From Candidatus Altimarinota bacterium (GTDB lineage: Bacteria; Patescibacteriota; Gracilibacteria; BD1-5; UBA2023), in contig JAQTLR010000003.1 in assembly GCA_028714815.1 (NCBI GenBank), positions 5,099 through 69,098 on the forward strand: a DNA stretch of 64,000 bases, given 5' to 3'. Below are positions 37,615-48,478 of this stretch, piece by piece. Positions within the stretch are counted from its first letter, which is position 1, and the number at the start of each line of letters is the position of its first letter. The position numbers were made by a program, and so were the translations under genes. The notes below the pieces were generated by a model. It did not search any database. It was not told where the DNA came from and saw nothing but the letters and a program-made list of their open reading frames with translations.

Positions 37615-38397
37615 TTAGTATAATACCGCCTGCGATTCCAACACCTGATACATAAGCCCGTTCTTATCCGTAAAATCACCCACGACCCATTTGCGGGTGT
37701 TTTTTGTATCGGAAAGAGAAATACTCCCTTGGTGACGTTTCCCGCCGAAAACATCGCTTTCTATGACCTTCTCGAAGAGGAGAAAGAAACGATCGGAGAG
37801 AAGCATATCACGAAGATCCGGATACTTGTCGAGGTACTGGGAGAAAACCTGTCCGAAATCATAGAGTTTCTCGCCGTTCCGGATCATACGGAGGAGTCCG
37901 AAAAGACGTCCCAAAGAGAGGATGAATCTCTTGGTGATGACGGAATGGAGTGCTTTTTCCATCGGATCATTGACGCGCAGTATCGTCGCCCCTTTTTTCT
38001 GGGCAAACTTCCGGAACTGGTTCACGATCATCTGTTCTACCCAGACATCGAGGATCTTATGATACGACCCGATGACGGAAAAACCGTCAAGGGAAGGGTT
38101 TTTAGAGAGGTTATAGAAACTGATCTCCGAACTCACCAGGTATTCGATCGTCTCTTTTGGGGCATTGAGCAGGAGCAGATCCCCGAAATAATCCTGGATG
38201 CGCTTGGAGATGATCGCCTCCTGATTTTCCCGGAGAAAATCATCCCGACCCGTTTCGGTCATCTTATTCACCTTCCGCTTCGATATCTTATGGACCGATT
38301 CCTCCACTTCACGCCGCATCCATCGGACGCATACCTCGAGCTGATGCTGGAGTTTCTCGTTTTCCTGTTCGAGTTCTTGAAGGGTTTTCTGTGACAT
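37615..38397 (-). CDS. Hypothetical protein with N-terminal coiled coil
   Basis: 260 residues from the Met of MSQKTLQ. Residues 5-60 form a coiled coil (LQELEQENEKLQHQLEV); the rest is mostly helical and basic (RFAQKKGATILRV, HSVITKRFILSLGRLFGLLRMI). The last 40 residues look like a small beta domain (HQGSISLSDTKNTRKWVVGDFTD). No known domain seen. It lies downstream of ung on the same strand. Confidence 0.7.
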   Translation of the reverse strand: MSQKTLQELEQENEKLQHQLEVCVRWMRREVEESVHKISKRKVNKMTETGRDDFLRENQEAIISKRIQDYFGDLLLLNAPKETIEYLVSSEISFYNLSKNPSLDGFSVIGSYHKILDVWVEQMIVNQFRKFAQKKGATILRVNDPMEKALHSVITKRFILSLGRLFGLLRMIRNGEKLYDFGQVFSQYLDKYPDLRDMLLSDRFFLLFEKVIESDVFGGKRHQGSISLSDTKNTRKWVVGDFTDKNGLMYQVLESQAVLY

Positions 38398-38465
38398 GAT
38401 GCGGATAGGAAAGTAATAGTATAGGAAAGATAGGAAAATATGTAGAGAAGTCAAGGAAAAGTGAA

Positions 38466-39125
38466 TTACCACGCTATTTCCTCCATCCCCCACTTCTTCA
38501 GATACTCGTTTGCCTTCGAGAACGGACGGCTCCCGAAAAAGCTTTTACGAGCAGAAAACGGGGATGGATGCGAAGAGGTGATCACCAGGTGTTTATTCCC
38601 GTCTATAAGCGACTGTTTAGTTATGGCATAATTCCCCCAAAGGATGAACACGAGATGTTCCCGTTTCTCGGAGAGGAGCCGAATGACTTCATCGGTGAAC
38701 ATCTCCCATCATTTTTCATAATGGGATCCCGCAGCATGGGCACGGACCGTGAGGACGCAATTCAGAAGGAGGACTCATTGTTCCGCCCAATCAGCCAGAT
38801 CCGCCTTTGTTCTTGATATGCCAATATCGCTCTTTATTTCCTTGAATATGTTTTTAATGCTCGGAGGCACTTTCGTCCCGTCCGGAACGGAAAAACACAT
38901 CCCGGTAGCAATGCCCGGCGTATGATAGGGATCCTGCCCGAGGATGACGACTTTGACGGATCCGAACGGAGTCACGTCAAAAGCGCGAAAGATATCCCCC
39001 TGCTTCGGAAAGCACTCGTTTTTTGAGTATTCTTCCCTCACAAAAGAAACGAGTTCTTGCCAATAGGGCTTCTCGAATTCATCTGCGAGAACCGCTTGCC
39101 AGGAAGGATGGATTTTGACGGACAT
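38466..39125 (-). CDS. ung: Uracil-DNA glycosylase
   Basis: 219-residue family 1 UDG that removes uracil from DNA. Water-activating loop GQDPYHTPG (Asp65), GVLLLN, the LTVRAHAAGSH intercalation region, and the SSHPSP catalytic His loop. Gly117 (in EQGVLLLN) and Gly139 (in EKGWEMFTD) are coded by UGA, and both are near-invariant glycines in UDGs. This gene is one of the clearest proofs of UGA as Gly here. Confidence 0.97.
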
Positions 39126-39171
39126 GGTAAATAACTACAGATTACAGACAAATAAAACTATCACCCATTTT

Positions 39172-39252
39172 CACCTCATCCCCAGCCCTTCTCCTAGGAG
39201 GAGAAGGGAGATATTATTCCCTCTCCTCCTAGGAGAGGGTTAGGGTGAGGTG
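39172..39252. repeat. REP-like palindromic repeat, family A, intergenic copy
   Basis: 81 bp with ends CACCTCA / TGAGGTG and inner arms CCCTTCTCCTAGGAGGAGAAGG and CCCTCTCCTCCTAGGAGAGGG. It lies between ung and the stop of def and is homologous to the copy inside dnaX. Confidence 0.85.
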
Positions 39253-39254
39253 GA

Positions 39255-39752
39255 TTAATTTTGAGAGAGTACCTTTTCTCATTTCTTCACCCGATCCGTG
39301 AAAAGGATGCCGTCGAGATGGTCCACCTCGTGTTGGACGATTCGGGCAGCCAGCCCGGAAAGGAGCATGGACTGCGGACGCAGGGAACTATCGATATAAG
39401 AAACCTTGATCCGTTTCCACCGATCCACATCGCCATGCTCCCCAGGGACACTCAGACACCCTTCATTATCACACTCTGTTTCCTCGGTATGATCGACGAT
39501 CTCGGGATTTATCATGGCGATAGTCCGGTAATTCTCGTCATCCCCATCACGCAAAAGGCTCACGGCGATGATCCGCTTACTCACCCCGATCTGAGGCGCG
39601 GCAAGGCCCACTCCGCCATTCTCCGGATTCTTGATATACCGTACCATATCATCGGCAAGTCGAGTGTATTTCCTGAGTTCGGCGGAAGTGACATTTTCGC
39701 TTTTTGTCCTGAGGATGTCATTGGTTTTGCCGGTTTGGATCGTGAAACGCAT
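39255..39752 (-). CDS. def: Peptide deformylase
   Basis: 165 residues from the Met of MRFTIQTG. Motifs I GVGLAAPQIG, II EGCLSVPG with the metal Cys, and III QHEVDHLDGILF with the two metal His and the catalytic Glu. It removes the formyl group from nascent chains. One UGA-Gly (39279-39281) adds a short C-terminal tail GEKVLSQN before TAA. Confidence 0.96.
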
Positions 39753-39832
39753 AAAATATAGATGGAAGTAATACTGAATCGGGGTGGAAAATTCAAAAGG
39801 GATAGTATGATCGAGTTTTATAAGATATTCTC

Positions 39833-41446
39833 CTAATTCTTGAGGCAACGGACAGAAAAACCACTCGCCTTAGTAGTAGTACCACGATTTGACTGCGTAG
39901 GGTAGGTAAGAAAGATGAATTCGAGCCATGCATCAGTAGGAGAAAGATCGAGAGAAGACCAGATATACTCATTCCCGGTACGACCATAGAATGTACCCGT
40001 TGCGTCGTTAGTGCGATAACCTGTATATAACCGTGTCCATCCGGTCGTATTTCCGAGCCAAGTACTATCACTCACGGGATCTGGCCAATAGGCACTGGAA
40101 GTCGTGGAGAAGTCAGCTTTAGTCGGAAGTCCCCAACCACTTGGACAGATTCATTGGGTTCTGGCAGTTTGATTGTTGTTCGATACTCCTCCTGCCATAG
40201 CAGCAGACCATTGGTAGAGATACCCGAGTGTGGATACGAGACTGCAATCCGCAGTGGTTGTGGAGTTATTCCCGGGACAGGAATAGTATCATAGGTCTGT
40301 AGTTGCCCAGGTATTACTTCCAGTATATCCCATAGCCGGAGGATAGGCGAGGTTTTGGTTGAACCACCATTTTCCAGCAATTTTGAGGAGGTTGTAGGTT
40401 TTGTTGTGAGTTGCTCCTCCTTGCATGGCGTAGGTTCTATTATCGATACAACTTGAGGTGTTTCCGTCAGTTCCGAGTGTATTATCCACTGCGGTACAGT
40501 CTCCTCCTCCAGCAACGGTCCATGATGCTGCCGGAGGCGGAGGCGGCGGAGTTCCTCCCGTAGTTCCTCCGAGCCAGTTCGTCACAGCACTTCCTCCGAG
40601 ACTCGCAAGAGTGGTAGCGTTGACGGGGCTAATCGCAGCGATGAAGGGTTGGATATTCGCTTGAGTGGCAAGGATCGTTCCAGAATAAGCGTTCGCTACA
40701 CCGCTTGCAAAGAGGATTCGTTCTGAATCATTGGATGGGAGAGCTCCGGAAGAGAATACGAGTTTTGGAGTAAAGAGAACTCAACCGGAATTGGTTTGTC
40801 ATTGGAGATAGAATCCTGTAGCTGTTGTTGGGAGAATAACCGTTCCTGAACCTGTATTCAGAAAGAGACTTGGTACAGCGACTAAATATATCACATTTCC
40901 TGTCTGGGTCTTTGTCACGACTCCGTTGTAGTTTCCTTTGATATAGGTAATAGTAGGGTTACCTGATGTGGCCAGAGCAATATCGATACCAGGAATAGAT
41001 GGTCGAAACGATACACTATCCCCTTCATAATCCGCTTTAAGTTGATAGGCAGCACCGAATGCAAGAGTGGAATAGGTGTATTCCTTAGTTGGAGTAAGTG
41101 GGTCGGTGGGTTTTTTGTTCATCTTGGCTCCATTGGCATTGATGATATTCATGACACTGTCCCCTATAGTTCATTGATACCAAAGGACTCCTCCGGAATA
41201 GGTCACCGAGAAAGTATTGTCGGGAGTCGGATAGGAACCCCCACGGATATTATACAGGTCGAGAGATTGAGAGAGATTCGTAAGGTCGGATACCCGGGAA
41301 GAATCCCGGGCATTCCCGGAGTATCCGGAGAGGCTCATGAAGGCGATAGTACCGAGAATGACGAGGATGGTGATGACGACGATGAGTTCGACGAGGGTGA
41401 AACCGGAAGGAATTTTCTTACGAAACTTATTCTGGGCCTGTTGCAT
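39833..41446 (-). CDS. Large type IV prepilin with C-terminal FISUMP-like domain
   Basis: 537 residues. Leader MQQAQNKFRKKIPSG, then SG|FTLVELIVVITILVILG as prepilin cleavage site and helix. A pilin-like body (about 60-260), a Pro-rich linker (TPPPPPPAA, near residue 308), then a C-terminal domain with YAMQGGATHNKTYNLLKIAGKWW-type strands, SGWGLPTKADF, and the ending KASGFSVRCLKN. These match the fibro-slime / Fib_succ_major (FISUMP) adhesin-like domain. Five UGA-Gly codons (41168, 40796, 40781, 40286, 40151) are read through. It may be a pilus-tip or adhesive minor pilin. Promoter at 41526-41499. Confidence 0.85.
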
Positions 41447-41498
41447 GAGACAAGAAGTAAGAGATAAAATCTGAAAAGAGGACGCCAATATTTCCGCT

Positions 41499-41526
41499 AA
41501 TTATAAAGAAAATCCGGAAAATGCAA
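41499..41526 (-). promoter_or_regulatory. Promoter of the large prepilin gene
   Basis: On the minus strand TTGCAT (41526-41521), 16-bp spacer, TATAAT (41504-41499), 52 nt before the ATG at 41446. Confidence 0.55.
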
Positions 41527-41544
41527 GAACTGAAAGGATTTCTT

Positions 41545-41572
41545 TTGACTTTTCCCCCTTTTTTTGTAGCAT
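41545..41572 (+). promoter_or_regulatory. Promoter of lysS
   Basis: TTGACT (41545-41550), 16-bp spacer, TAGCAT (41567-41572), 37 nt before the ATG. Confidence 0.5.
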
Positions 41573-41609
41573 ACGCTCCGATTATTTCCTATTTTAGACC
41601 CCAGATTTT

Positions 41610-43175
41610 ATGACAACTCACGCTGACGAAGTACAGACCCGTATCGCGAAAACAGAACGGATGAAAACCCTCGGTATCGTTCCCTATGCCGCTTCTTTCG
41701 ACAAAAAAGATTCCATTGCTTCGCTTGCAGACTTCGATGCGAGCCGGTTCCGGGAAATCGAAACCATCATCGCCTCTCCGATCAACAACGTAAAAACCGC
41801 CGGTCGGGTCACCCTCTACCGGAGTTTCGGGAAAATCTCGTTCGCGAAGATCCAGGATGCCACGGGAGAAATCCAGATCATGTTCTCTCGGGAGAATTGT
41901 TCCATTGTAACTCCGGATGATCTTAAGACCCAACTTTCCGAGGAAGTTTCCGCGTATAAGTTTATGGAAAAACTGGTCGACATGGGCGATTTCATCGGAG
42001 TGGAAGGAGAACTTTTTCTGACCCACAAAGGAGAATTGACGGTATTCGTTTCGGCGTTCACCTTCCTTTCCAAAGCGATCCGTCCCCTTCCGGAGAAATT
42101 CCATGGAGTGAAGGACGAGGAAACCCTCTACCGGCAACGATACCTCGATTTGATCACCAACAACGACACCTATAACCGGTTCCTCCTCCGATCCCGATTC
42201 ATCAAAGTGATGCGTGATTTCTACGAAGAAGAAGGATTCATCGAACTCGAGACGCCGATTCTCGGAAATGCCGCTTCCGGAGCTGCTGCCGCACCGTTCG
42301 TGACCCACCACAACGACTATGATCTGGACGTATTTCTCCGGATCTCCCCGGAAACCGCCCTCAAAAAGGCGACCGTCGGCCGATTCGAGCGGGTATTCGA
42401 GATCGCCCGCGATTTCCGGAATGAGGGATCGGATCCGTCCCATCTGCAGGAATTCACCATGGTCGAGCACTATGCCGCGTATTGGAATTACGAGGATAAT
42501 ATGCGGTTCATCGAACGGATGATCAATAGCCTCTTCGAACGGCTCGGACTCGGGAAAACCGTGCAGATCAAAGACCGTGACGGAGTGATCCAGAACGTGG
42601 ATTTCGGAGCAGAATGGGAACGGATCGATTATATGAAACGTATCCAGGAAGTGACCGGAGTGGATATCGGGCAGTACGGACCAGGAGATGAGGAAGTATT
42701 CCGGAAGATCCTCCAGGATCGGGAAATCGTCATCGAAGGGATGGAGAAGATGGGACTCACGACACTCATCGACTACTTCTACAAGAAGCTCGTCCGACCG
42801 AAGATCGTCGGACCCGCATTCCTCTATAACTACCCGAAATACATGCAACCCCTCGCTCGCATATCGGACAAGGATCCAGGAATCGTGGAACAGTTCCAGG
42901 TACTTGTGAACGGATGGGAAATCATCAAATCCTACAGCGAACTCGTGGACCCTATCGACCAAAGAGCAAGGTTCGAAGACCAGGCCAAAGCGGCTGCCGC
43001 CGGGGACGAGGAAGCGACCTCTGCCGACTACGATTTCGTGCTCGCCATGGAATATGCCATGCCTCCGCAATCCGGTCTCGGATTCGGGATCGACCGGTTC
43101 CTGACGCTCATCATGGGACAAGAGAATCTCCGAGATGTCGTACTCTTCCCTCTCGTGAAACCGAAAAGCGAATAA
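41610..43175 (+). CDS. lysS: Lysyl-tRNA synthetase, class II
   Basis: 521 residues. N-terminal OB-fold anticodon domain (VKTAGRVTLYRSFGKISFAKI), then the class II core: motif 1 (RDFYEEEGFIELETPIL), motif 2 (FRNEGSDPSHLQEFT), motif 3 (GLGFGIDRFLTLI). Inside the core, a PFVTHHND segment replaces the more usual PFITHHN. No UGA codons. It has its own promoter and no Shine-Dalgarno sequence. Confidence 0.96.
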   Translation: MTTHADEVQTRIAKTERMKTLGIVPYAASFDKKDSIASLADFDASRFREIETIIASPINNVKTAGRVTLYRSFGKISFAKIQDATGEIQIMFSRENCSIVTPDDLKTQLSEEVSAYKFMEKLVDMGDFIGVEGELFLTHKGELTVFVSAFTFLSKAIRPLPEKFHGVKDEETLYRQRYLDLITNNDTYNRFLLRSRFIKVMRDFYEEEGFIELETPILGNAASGAAAAPFVTHHNDYDLDVFLRISPETALKKATVGRFERVFEIARDFRNEGSDPSHLQEFTMVEHYAAYWNYEDNMRFIERMINSLFERLGLGKTVQIKDRDGVIQNVDFGAEWERIDYMKRIQEVTGVDIGQYGPGDEEVFRKILQDREIVIEGMEKMGLTTLIDYFYKKLVRPKIVGPAFLYNYPKYMQPLARISDKDPGIVEQFQVLVNGWEIIKSYSELVDPIDQRARFEDQAKAAAAGDEEATSADYDFVLAMEYAMPPQSGLGFGIDRFLTLIMGQENLRDVVLFPLVKPKSE

Positions 43176-43257
43176 AATGCATATTTTGTATACAAACAGA
43201 AAGAATTCCATATAATGGTTCGTTGTTTGCTTCTGTACTTTTTCAGTATACCTCCCT

Positions 43258-44373
43258 ATGGATAAGAAACAATTTTTCGAAAGCCTCGTATCCCTTCTGC
43301 CCGATAATTCCGGGCAGAGGATCCATGCCTTCGAAAAAATCCGGGATATATTCGATTCCCTGAAATCCCATCTCTCCAATACCAGCCTTCAGCATGAATT
43401 CGAGCAGATCGAGCGGGAGATACTTTTCCATGTCTGGATGTTTGAACGGATCTGCAATGGAGAAACCCCTTCTTGAGAAAACGAAGATACCGAACCGCGC
43501 CCCCTCATCATCATATCCGTCTCAGGAGAAATCCTCTTTGCAAACAGGGAATACTGCAGACTCAGCGGCCTCTCGCCCGCAGAGATCCGATCTCTTGAGA
43601 GCACCGGAACCTTGTATAATGAAGTATATGGCTGATCCGAAGTGCACCAGGCCCAGGAAGCAGTCTCTCGGCTTCAGGCAGGAAAAGGGTATAAACATCT
43701 GGAGCTTTCCATGAAACATTCCGGCCGAAAAATCTCCTGGAATTCCTACGGATGAGTCGGAGAATCCATGGAAATCCGTTCCGGCAGAGAACTATCCCAA
43801 GAAAATGACCAGGAGAAAGAACGCGATCGATTCTATCGTGGAGGGATCATGAACAGCACAAGGCTCATCGAAAATCTCTATCAGGTCGGTGTACATGGTG
43901 CCCTTTCCGAGGAGGATGAACAGAAGCTTGCATGGATACAGGAATTCCTCTCCATGTTTGATTTCCTCTGGAATCACAGCGGATTATTCATGGAAATAAT
44001 CGATGTCCCTACCATCCAGGAAGGGAAAATCTACGGATTCTACAATACCGTATATGCCCAATTCCTCAGGCATTCGTTCGATGAACAAAAGAAATTCAAG
44101 GATATCCTCTCCATAGCCCATGGAAGCACCTTCCTGAAATTCATGGAAGCCAGGAAATTTCAGAACACCCTCTCCGCCGGGGAATATACCTTCCATGAAT
44201 TCAATAAATGTCCCATCGCCAGAGTGTATTGGAGATATTCGACGTATCCGCACGAAGTGCTTCCCGGGTATGAAAGAATGTTCAGCCTCGGGATGCTCAT
44301 CCGGAAACTTCCCAGAAAAAACATGATCGTCCGCTTCTTCCAGGGACTCTTCAAAAAAACGACACACCAGTAA
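43258..44373 (+). CDS. PAS-domain protein, no output domain
   Basis: 371 residues across three UGA-Gly codons (43474, 43633, 43753). A helical N-terminus (1-70), a PAS domain (about 82-165: LIIISVSGEILFANREYCRLSGLSPAEI) with a PAC-like SGRKISWNS, then about 190 residues of helical sequence without a domain I can name. Like the PAS gene at 12634-13776 it has no kinase or DNA-binding part. It precedes murE by 24 nt, so the two may be co-expressed. A TATAAT lies at 43211-43216. Confidence 0.75.
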
Positions 44374-44397
44374 ATAATCCTTCATCCGTCACCTTCC

Positions 44398-45714
44398 ATG
44401 CACTTCCTTCGCTCGCTCATCGCCCTCGATTCGCCTCTCCGGATATTTTACCACTATATCCGAGGGGTTATAGCTCTTCGCTTTTATGGGAATCCTGCCC
44501 GCGACATGGTTGTCATAGGTATTACAGGGAGCAAAGGAAAGACCACCGTCACCAATCTCGTAGCTCGAGGGCTCGAACATGCCGGAAAAAAGGTTTTCAT
44601 GTTCTCGACAGCCAACTATTCGATCAACGGGCAATGGTCGGAAAACAACATGAAAATGACTTCCCCTTCTCCGTTTGTACTGCAAAGACTCCTCAAAGAA
44701 GCAAAGGAGGCGGGGTGCGAATATGCGGTCATCGAGACCTCCAGCCACTCGATTTTCTATAACCGGAACTATGGGATCGACTATGATGTGGCGGTTCTTA
44801 CGAATATCTCCCAGGACCACCTCGATCTTCATAAGACCATGGACAATTATGCGGCAACGAAACTCCGGTTCTTCAAGAATCTTGTTGAATACCGCAGGAA
44901 ACCGGGAGTAAAAAAAGTGGCTATCGTCAATATCGACTCCGATTACGCCAATATGTTCCTTTCCGAGACGACCCCCGATGTCATGTATACCTATGGGATG
45001 TCAACGAATGCACAGATCCGTCCTCAAAATATTCGGTACCTGAAGGAAGGGACCGAATTCGAGATCAAGATGCCTTCTAATATCATCGCCCTGAAAACAA
45101 AGCTCCGCGGAAGTTTCAATGTGAGCAATATCCTTGCTGCCGCAAGCGTCCTTGTATCGCAAAAGATCGATATTCCGACGATTGTCGATGCCATCGAGTC
45201 GGTAGAGGTCATCCCGGGAAGACTCGAAGAAATAGAGAACAGCCGTGGACTTACCATTTTTGTCGACTATGCCCATACGGAAGACAGTCTCCGGAACGTG
45301 CTTGAAACCATACAACAGATGGAGGGGATCGGACGGATCATCACGGTATTCGGTGCGACCGGCGATCGCGACACTATCAAGCGGCCGAAGATGTGACGGG
45401 TAGCCGATACCCTGAGCGACGTGGTCATTCTCACCGAGGACGATAACTACACGGAGAATAGCCTGAAAATCATCAAGGAGGTATCCATGGGAATCAAACG
45501 GAAGGAAGGGGAAGGATTCTGGATCGTGCCATCACGGATGGATGCCATCCGTACTGCGCTTATCATGGCAGAAAAAGAGGATGTGGTCATCATCGCCGGA
45601 AAGTGAGCGGAGACAAGCCAGGTAACCAACGCTGGATCCATTGCCTGGGATGATCGGGTGATGACCCGGAAAATACTCCGGGAAATCGACGAGAACGAGA
45701 TCGTGATGGGATAA
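44398..45714 (+). CDS. murE: UDP-MurNAc-tripeptide synthetase (MurE-like Mur ligase)
   Basis: 438 residues. The UDP-binding N-terminal domain is much reduced, as in several CPR Mur ligases. ATP loop GITGSKGKTTV, then SSHS, the NISQDHLDLH carbamyl-Lys region, the central-to-C-terminal hinge GRLEEIEN and VDYAHTEDSL. Gly333 (KRPKMGR) and Gly403 (IAGKGAET) are UGA-coded and match conserved MurE glycines. The DNPR motif that reads the third amino acid is replaced by DDNY (in LTEDDNYTEN), so the incoming residue cannot be predicted. It should build the peptidoglycan stem peptide in the cytoplasm. Confidence 0.88.
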
Positions 45715-46119
45715 TTATTTCCCCCCTTTTTCTATATCAGAAAATATCGCATCGATATCTTTGGTGATATCTTGGATTTCCGGATCTTTTTCTATATCGC
45801 CGGTTTTTGGGGCCGGAATCTTTGTTCCTGTTCCCACCGATACTCCGTTTTTTCGGATTGTCCCGGTATTATCGCGAGAAACTACATTCACCCCATCCTC
45901 ATTTGCGGATATGTTTCCTGATTCACTCCCCACAAGAACTCCGGAATCGACATCGACAGAAACGCTCCCGCTCGAAACAGAAGCTCCGGAATCGGAAATC
46001 TGCACCTCTCCGACACTGATAGCCGGAACGGCGTTCTTGCTCGGATTCTCGCGAAGGGGATTCGATAGCGAACAGGAAGTGAGCCCGAGAACGAGAAAAG
46101 AAAAGAAAATATATTTCAT
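45715..46119 (-). CDS. Putative lipoprotein
   Basis: 134 residues from the ATG at 46119 (a GTG six bases upstream is also in frame). Signal peptide MKYIFFSFLVLGLTSC with lipobox LTSC, so the mature Cys would be lipidated. The rest is Ser/Val/Asp-rich and of low complexity (VSSGSVSVDVDSGVLVGSESG), probably extended. Function unknown. Its TAA directly abuts the TAA of the convergent murE. Confidence 0.8.
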   Translation of the reverse strand: MKYIFFSFLVLGLTSCSLSNPLRENPSKNAVPAISVGEVQISDSGASVSSGSVSVDVDSGVLVGSESGNISANEDGVNVVSRDNTGTIRKNGVSVGTGTKIPAPKTGDIEKDPEIQDITKDIDAIFSDIEKGGK

Positions 46120-46151
46120 AGACACGGTGTATTATAAAATAGATAGAAGAA

Positions 46152-46179
46152 AGTATAGGAACTTTCCCCCATAAATCAA
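46152..46179 (-). promoter_or_regulatory. Promoter of the lipoprotein gene
   Basis: On the minus strand TTGATT (46179-46174), 16-bp spacer, TATACT (46157-46152), 32 nt before the ATG at 46119; this favours that start. Confidence 0.55.
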
Positions 46180-46187
46180 AAAATCTT

Positions 46188-46215
46188 TTGACTTTACTAT
46201 TTTCATCCCTATCCT
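46188..46215 (+). promoter_or_regulatory. Promoter of topA
   Basis: TTGACT (46188-46193), 16-bp spacer, TATCCT (46210-46215), 31 nt before the ATG. Confidence 0.55.
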
Positions 46216-46246
46216 CGGAGCTAAATTATCCCATTTCACCCGCTTC

Positions 46247-48454
46247 ATGAAAAATCTTGTCATCGTCGAATCTCCTGCTAAAGGGAAAACCATCGAGAAG
46301 TTCCTTGGAAAGGATTTCATCGTGAAGGCCTCTTTCGGACATATCCGCGATCTCGCGAAGAAAGACCTCGGTATCGACATCGAGAATAGATTTGCTCCGA
46401 CCTATGTCGTCTCCGACGAAAAAAAGAAAACAGTGACCGAGCTCAAGAAATTGGTGAAAGAAGCGGAGAAAGTATGGATAGCGACGGATGAGGACCGCGA
46501 AGGGGAGGCCATCGGATGGCACCTCTGCGAAGCGCTTGGAGTGGATGCAAAAACCGTTTCCCGCATCGTGTTCCACGAGATCACCAAAACCGCCATCGAC
46601 GAAGCGATCGCCCACCCTCGGCATATCGATATGGATCTCGTAAATGCCCAACAGGCCCGACGGATCCTCGATCGGCTCGTGGGGTTCAAGGTCTCTCCGG
46701 TCCTCTGGCAGAAGATCCGTACCGGACTCTCCGCCGGACGGGTGCAATCCGTTGCGGTAAAGCTCATCGTGGAACGGGAACGCGAGATACAGAATTTCAA
46801 GCCCGAGGAAAGCTGGAAACTCCGAGTCGAAGCGGAAGCGAAGGGGGTCAAGTTCGGGATCGATTTCGCCCGGATCTCCGGAAAAGCCAAGAAGCTCAAG
46901 AATACCGAAGATATCCAGAAGATGCTCGCCACGCTCGGTTTCAATGTAGATTCCCTTGTAGAAAAAGCGGACAAGAAAGGGAATAAATTCTACGAATCGG
47001 CAACCAATCTCGAATTCACGCTCGCGGATGCGGACAAGAAAAACACCACCCGGCTTCCAGGAGCCCCATTCACGACTTCTACCCTCCAACAAGAGGCTTC
47101 CCGTAAGCTCGGATTTTCGGTTTCCCAGACCATGACCGTAGCACAGAACCTCTACCAGAACGGGTTCATCACCTATATGCGTACCGATTCCGTAAATCTC
47201 TCCACGCTCGCTATGGATGCGTGCCGAAGCTATATCGACACCACTTTCGGGAAAGAATATTCCATCGCATGAGGACGGAAATACAAGACCAAACAAGCCA
47301 ACGCCCAAGAGGCGCATGAAGCGATCCGTCCTGCCTACGTCGACAAAACTCCCGATACTATCGGGCTCGAGGGCGGAGACCTCCGTCTCTACCGGCTCAT
47401 CTGGGAACGGACCGTCGCATCCCAGATGCAGGAAGCAAAGATAGAAACCACCACTTTCACCTTCTCCCCGACCGTCGCACCGGATCAGGAATGGATCTCC
47501 AAGGGAGAAGTCATCAAATTCCCCGGATTCATGAAACTCTATATCGAAGGGAATGACGAAGAAGAAGGCGAGGAAGGGGCCGGACCGACCACCCTTCCGG
47601 ACCTCAAGGTCGGAGAAACAGCGCAAGCGACGAAACTCCTCGGTTCCCAGACTTTCTCCCGCCCCCCTTCCCGGTATACGGAAGCCATGCTCGTCAAGAA
47701 ACTCGAATCCGAGGGGATCGGGCGACCTTCGACCTATGCACCGACTATCGGAACCATCGTAGAGCGCGGATATGTCGAGAAGATCGATAAGAAACTCGCT
47801 CCGACCGATATCGCCTTCACCGTCAACGACTTCCTCGAGACCCGGTTCCCGGAACTCATGGATTATAAATTCACGGCGAAGGTTGAGGAGGAGTTCGACA
47901 CGGTCGCGACCGGAGAACTCGAATGGACGAATATGCTCGATATATTCTACAAGAAATTTAGCACTTATCTCATTGCTGCCATGGAAGAAAAAGGAAAGGT
48001 TCAGGAAAAAGTCGGAAAAGAATGTCCGAAATGCGGATCGGAACTCGTATACAAGTTCTCGAAGAATGGACGATTCATCGGGTGTTCCAACTATCCGACC
48101 TGTGAATACCTCGAAAATATCACCAACCCGGGACAAGAAGAGCAGCTTGCTGAACTTAAAGCGGAATACGAGGGGAAACCATGTCCGGCCGGCGGAACCA
48201 TCGTCGTGAAAACCGGTCGATTCGGACCGTTCCTTTCGAGCTCCCTCTATCCGGAAGTCAAATGGATCGGGAAAATCCCAGATAAGAAACTCGAAGCACT
48301 CGAGGAAAAATTCGGAGGAGGAACCTGCGACAAGTGCGGAGAAGGAATCATGCACGTCAAGAACTCCAAACGCGGACCATTCCTTGCCTGCTCTGCGTAC
48401 CCAGAGTGTAAAAATGCGAAGAATCTCCCGAAAGAGGAACCGGGAGAGGAATAG
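46247..48454 (+). CDS. topA: DNA topoisomerase I
   Basis: 735-residue type IA enzyme that relaxes negative supercoils. Toprim domain (VIVESPAKGKT, ATDEDREGEAIGWH), active-site Tyr310 in FITYMRTDSV, then LPGAPFTTSTLQQ and the PSRYTEAMLVKKLE-GIGRPSTYA segment. The UGA at 47270-47272 codes Gly342. The C-terminus has three zinc-ribbon units: CPKCG...CSNYPTC and CDKCG...CSAYPEC are complete, while the middle one (CPAGGTI) has lost ligands. TAG stop. Confidence 0.97.
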
Positions 48455-48478
48455 GATTCCGTACCCAGCCACCCCCTC

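Noticed and set aside
41589-43379. 596-codon open frame antisense to lysS
   Set aside because: Shadow frame; lysS has all class II motifs.
46226-48472. 748-codon open frame antisense to topA
   Set aside because: Shadow of topA with low-complexity composition (Phe, Arg, Gly, Asp); no homology recognised.
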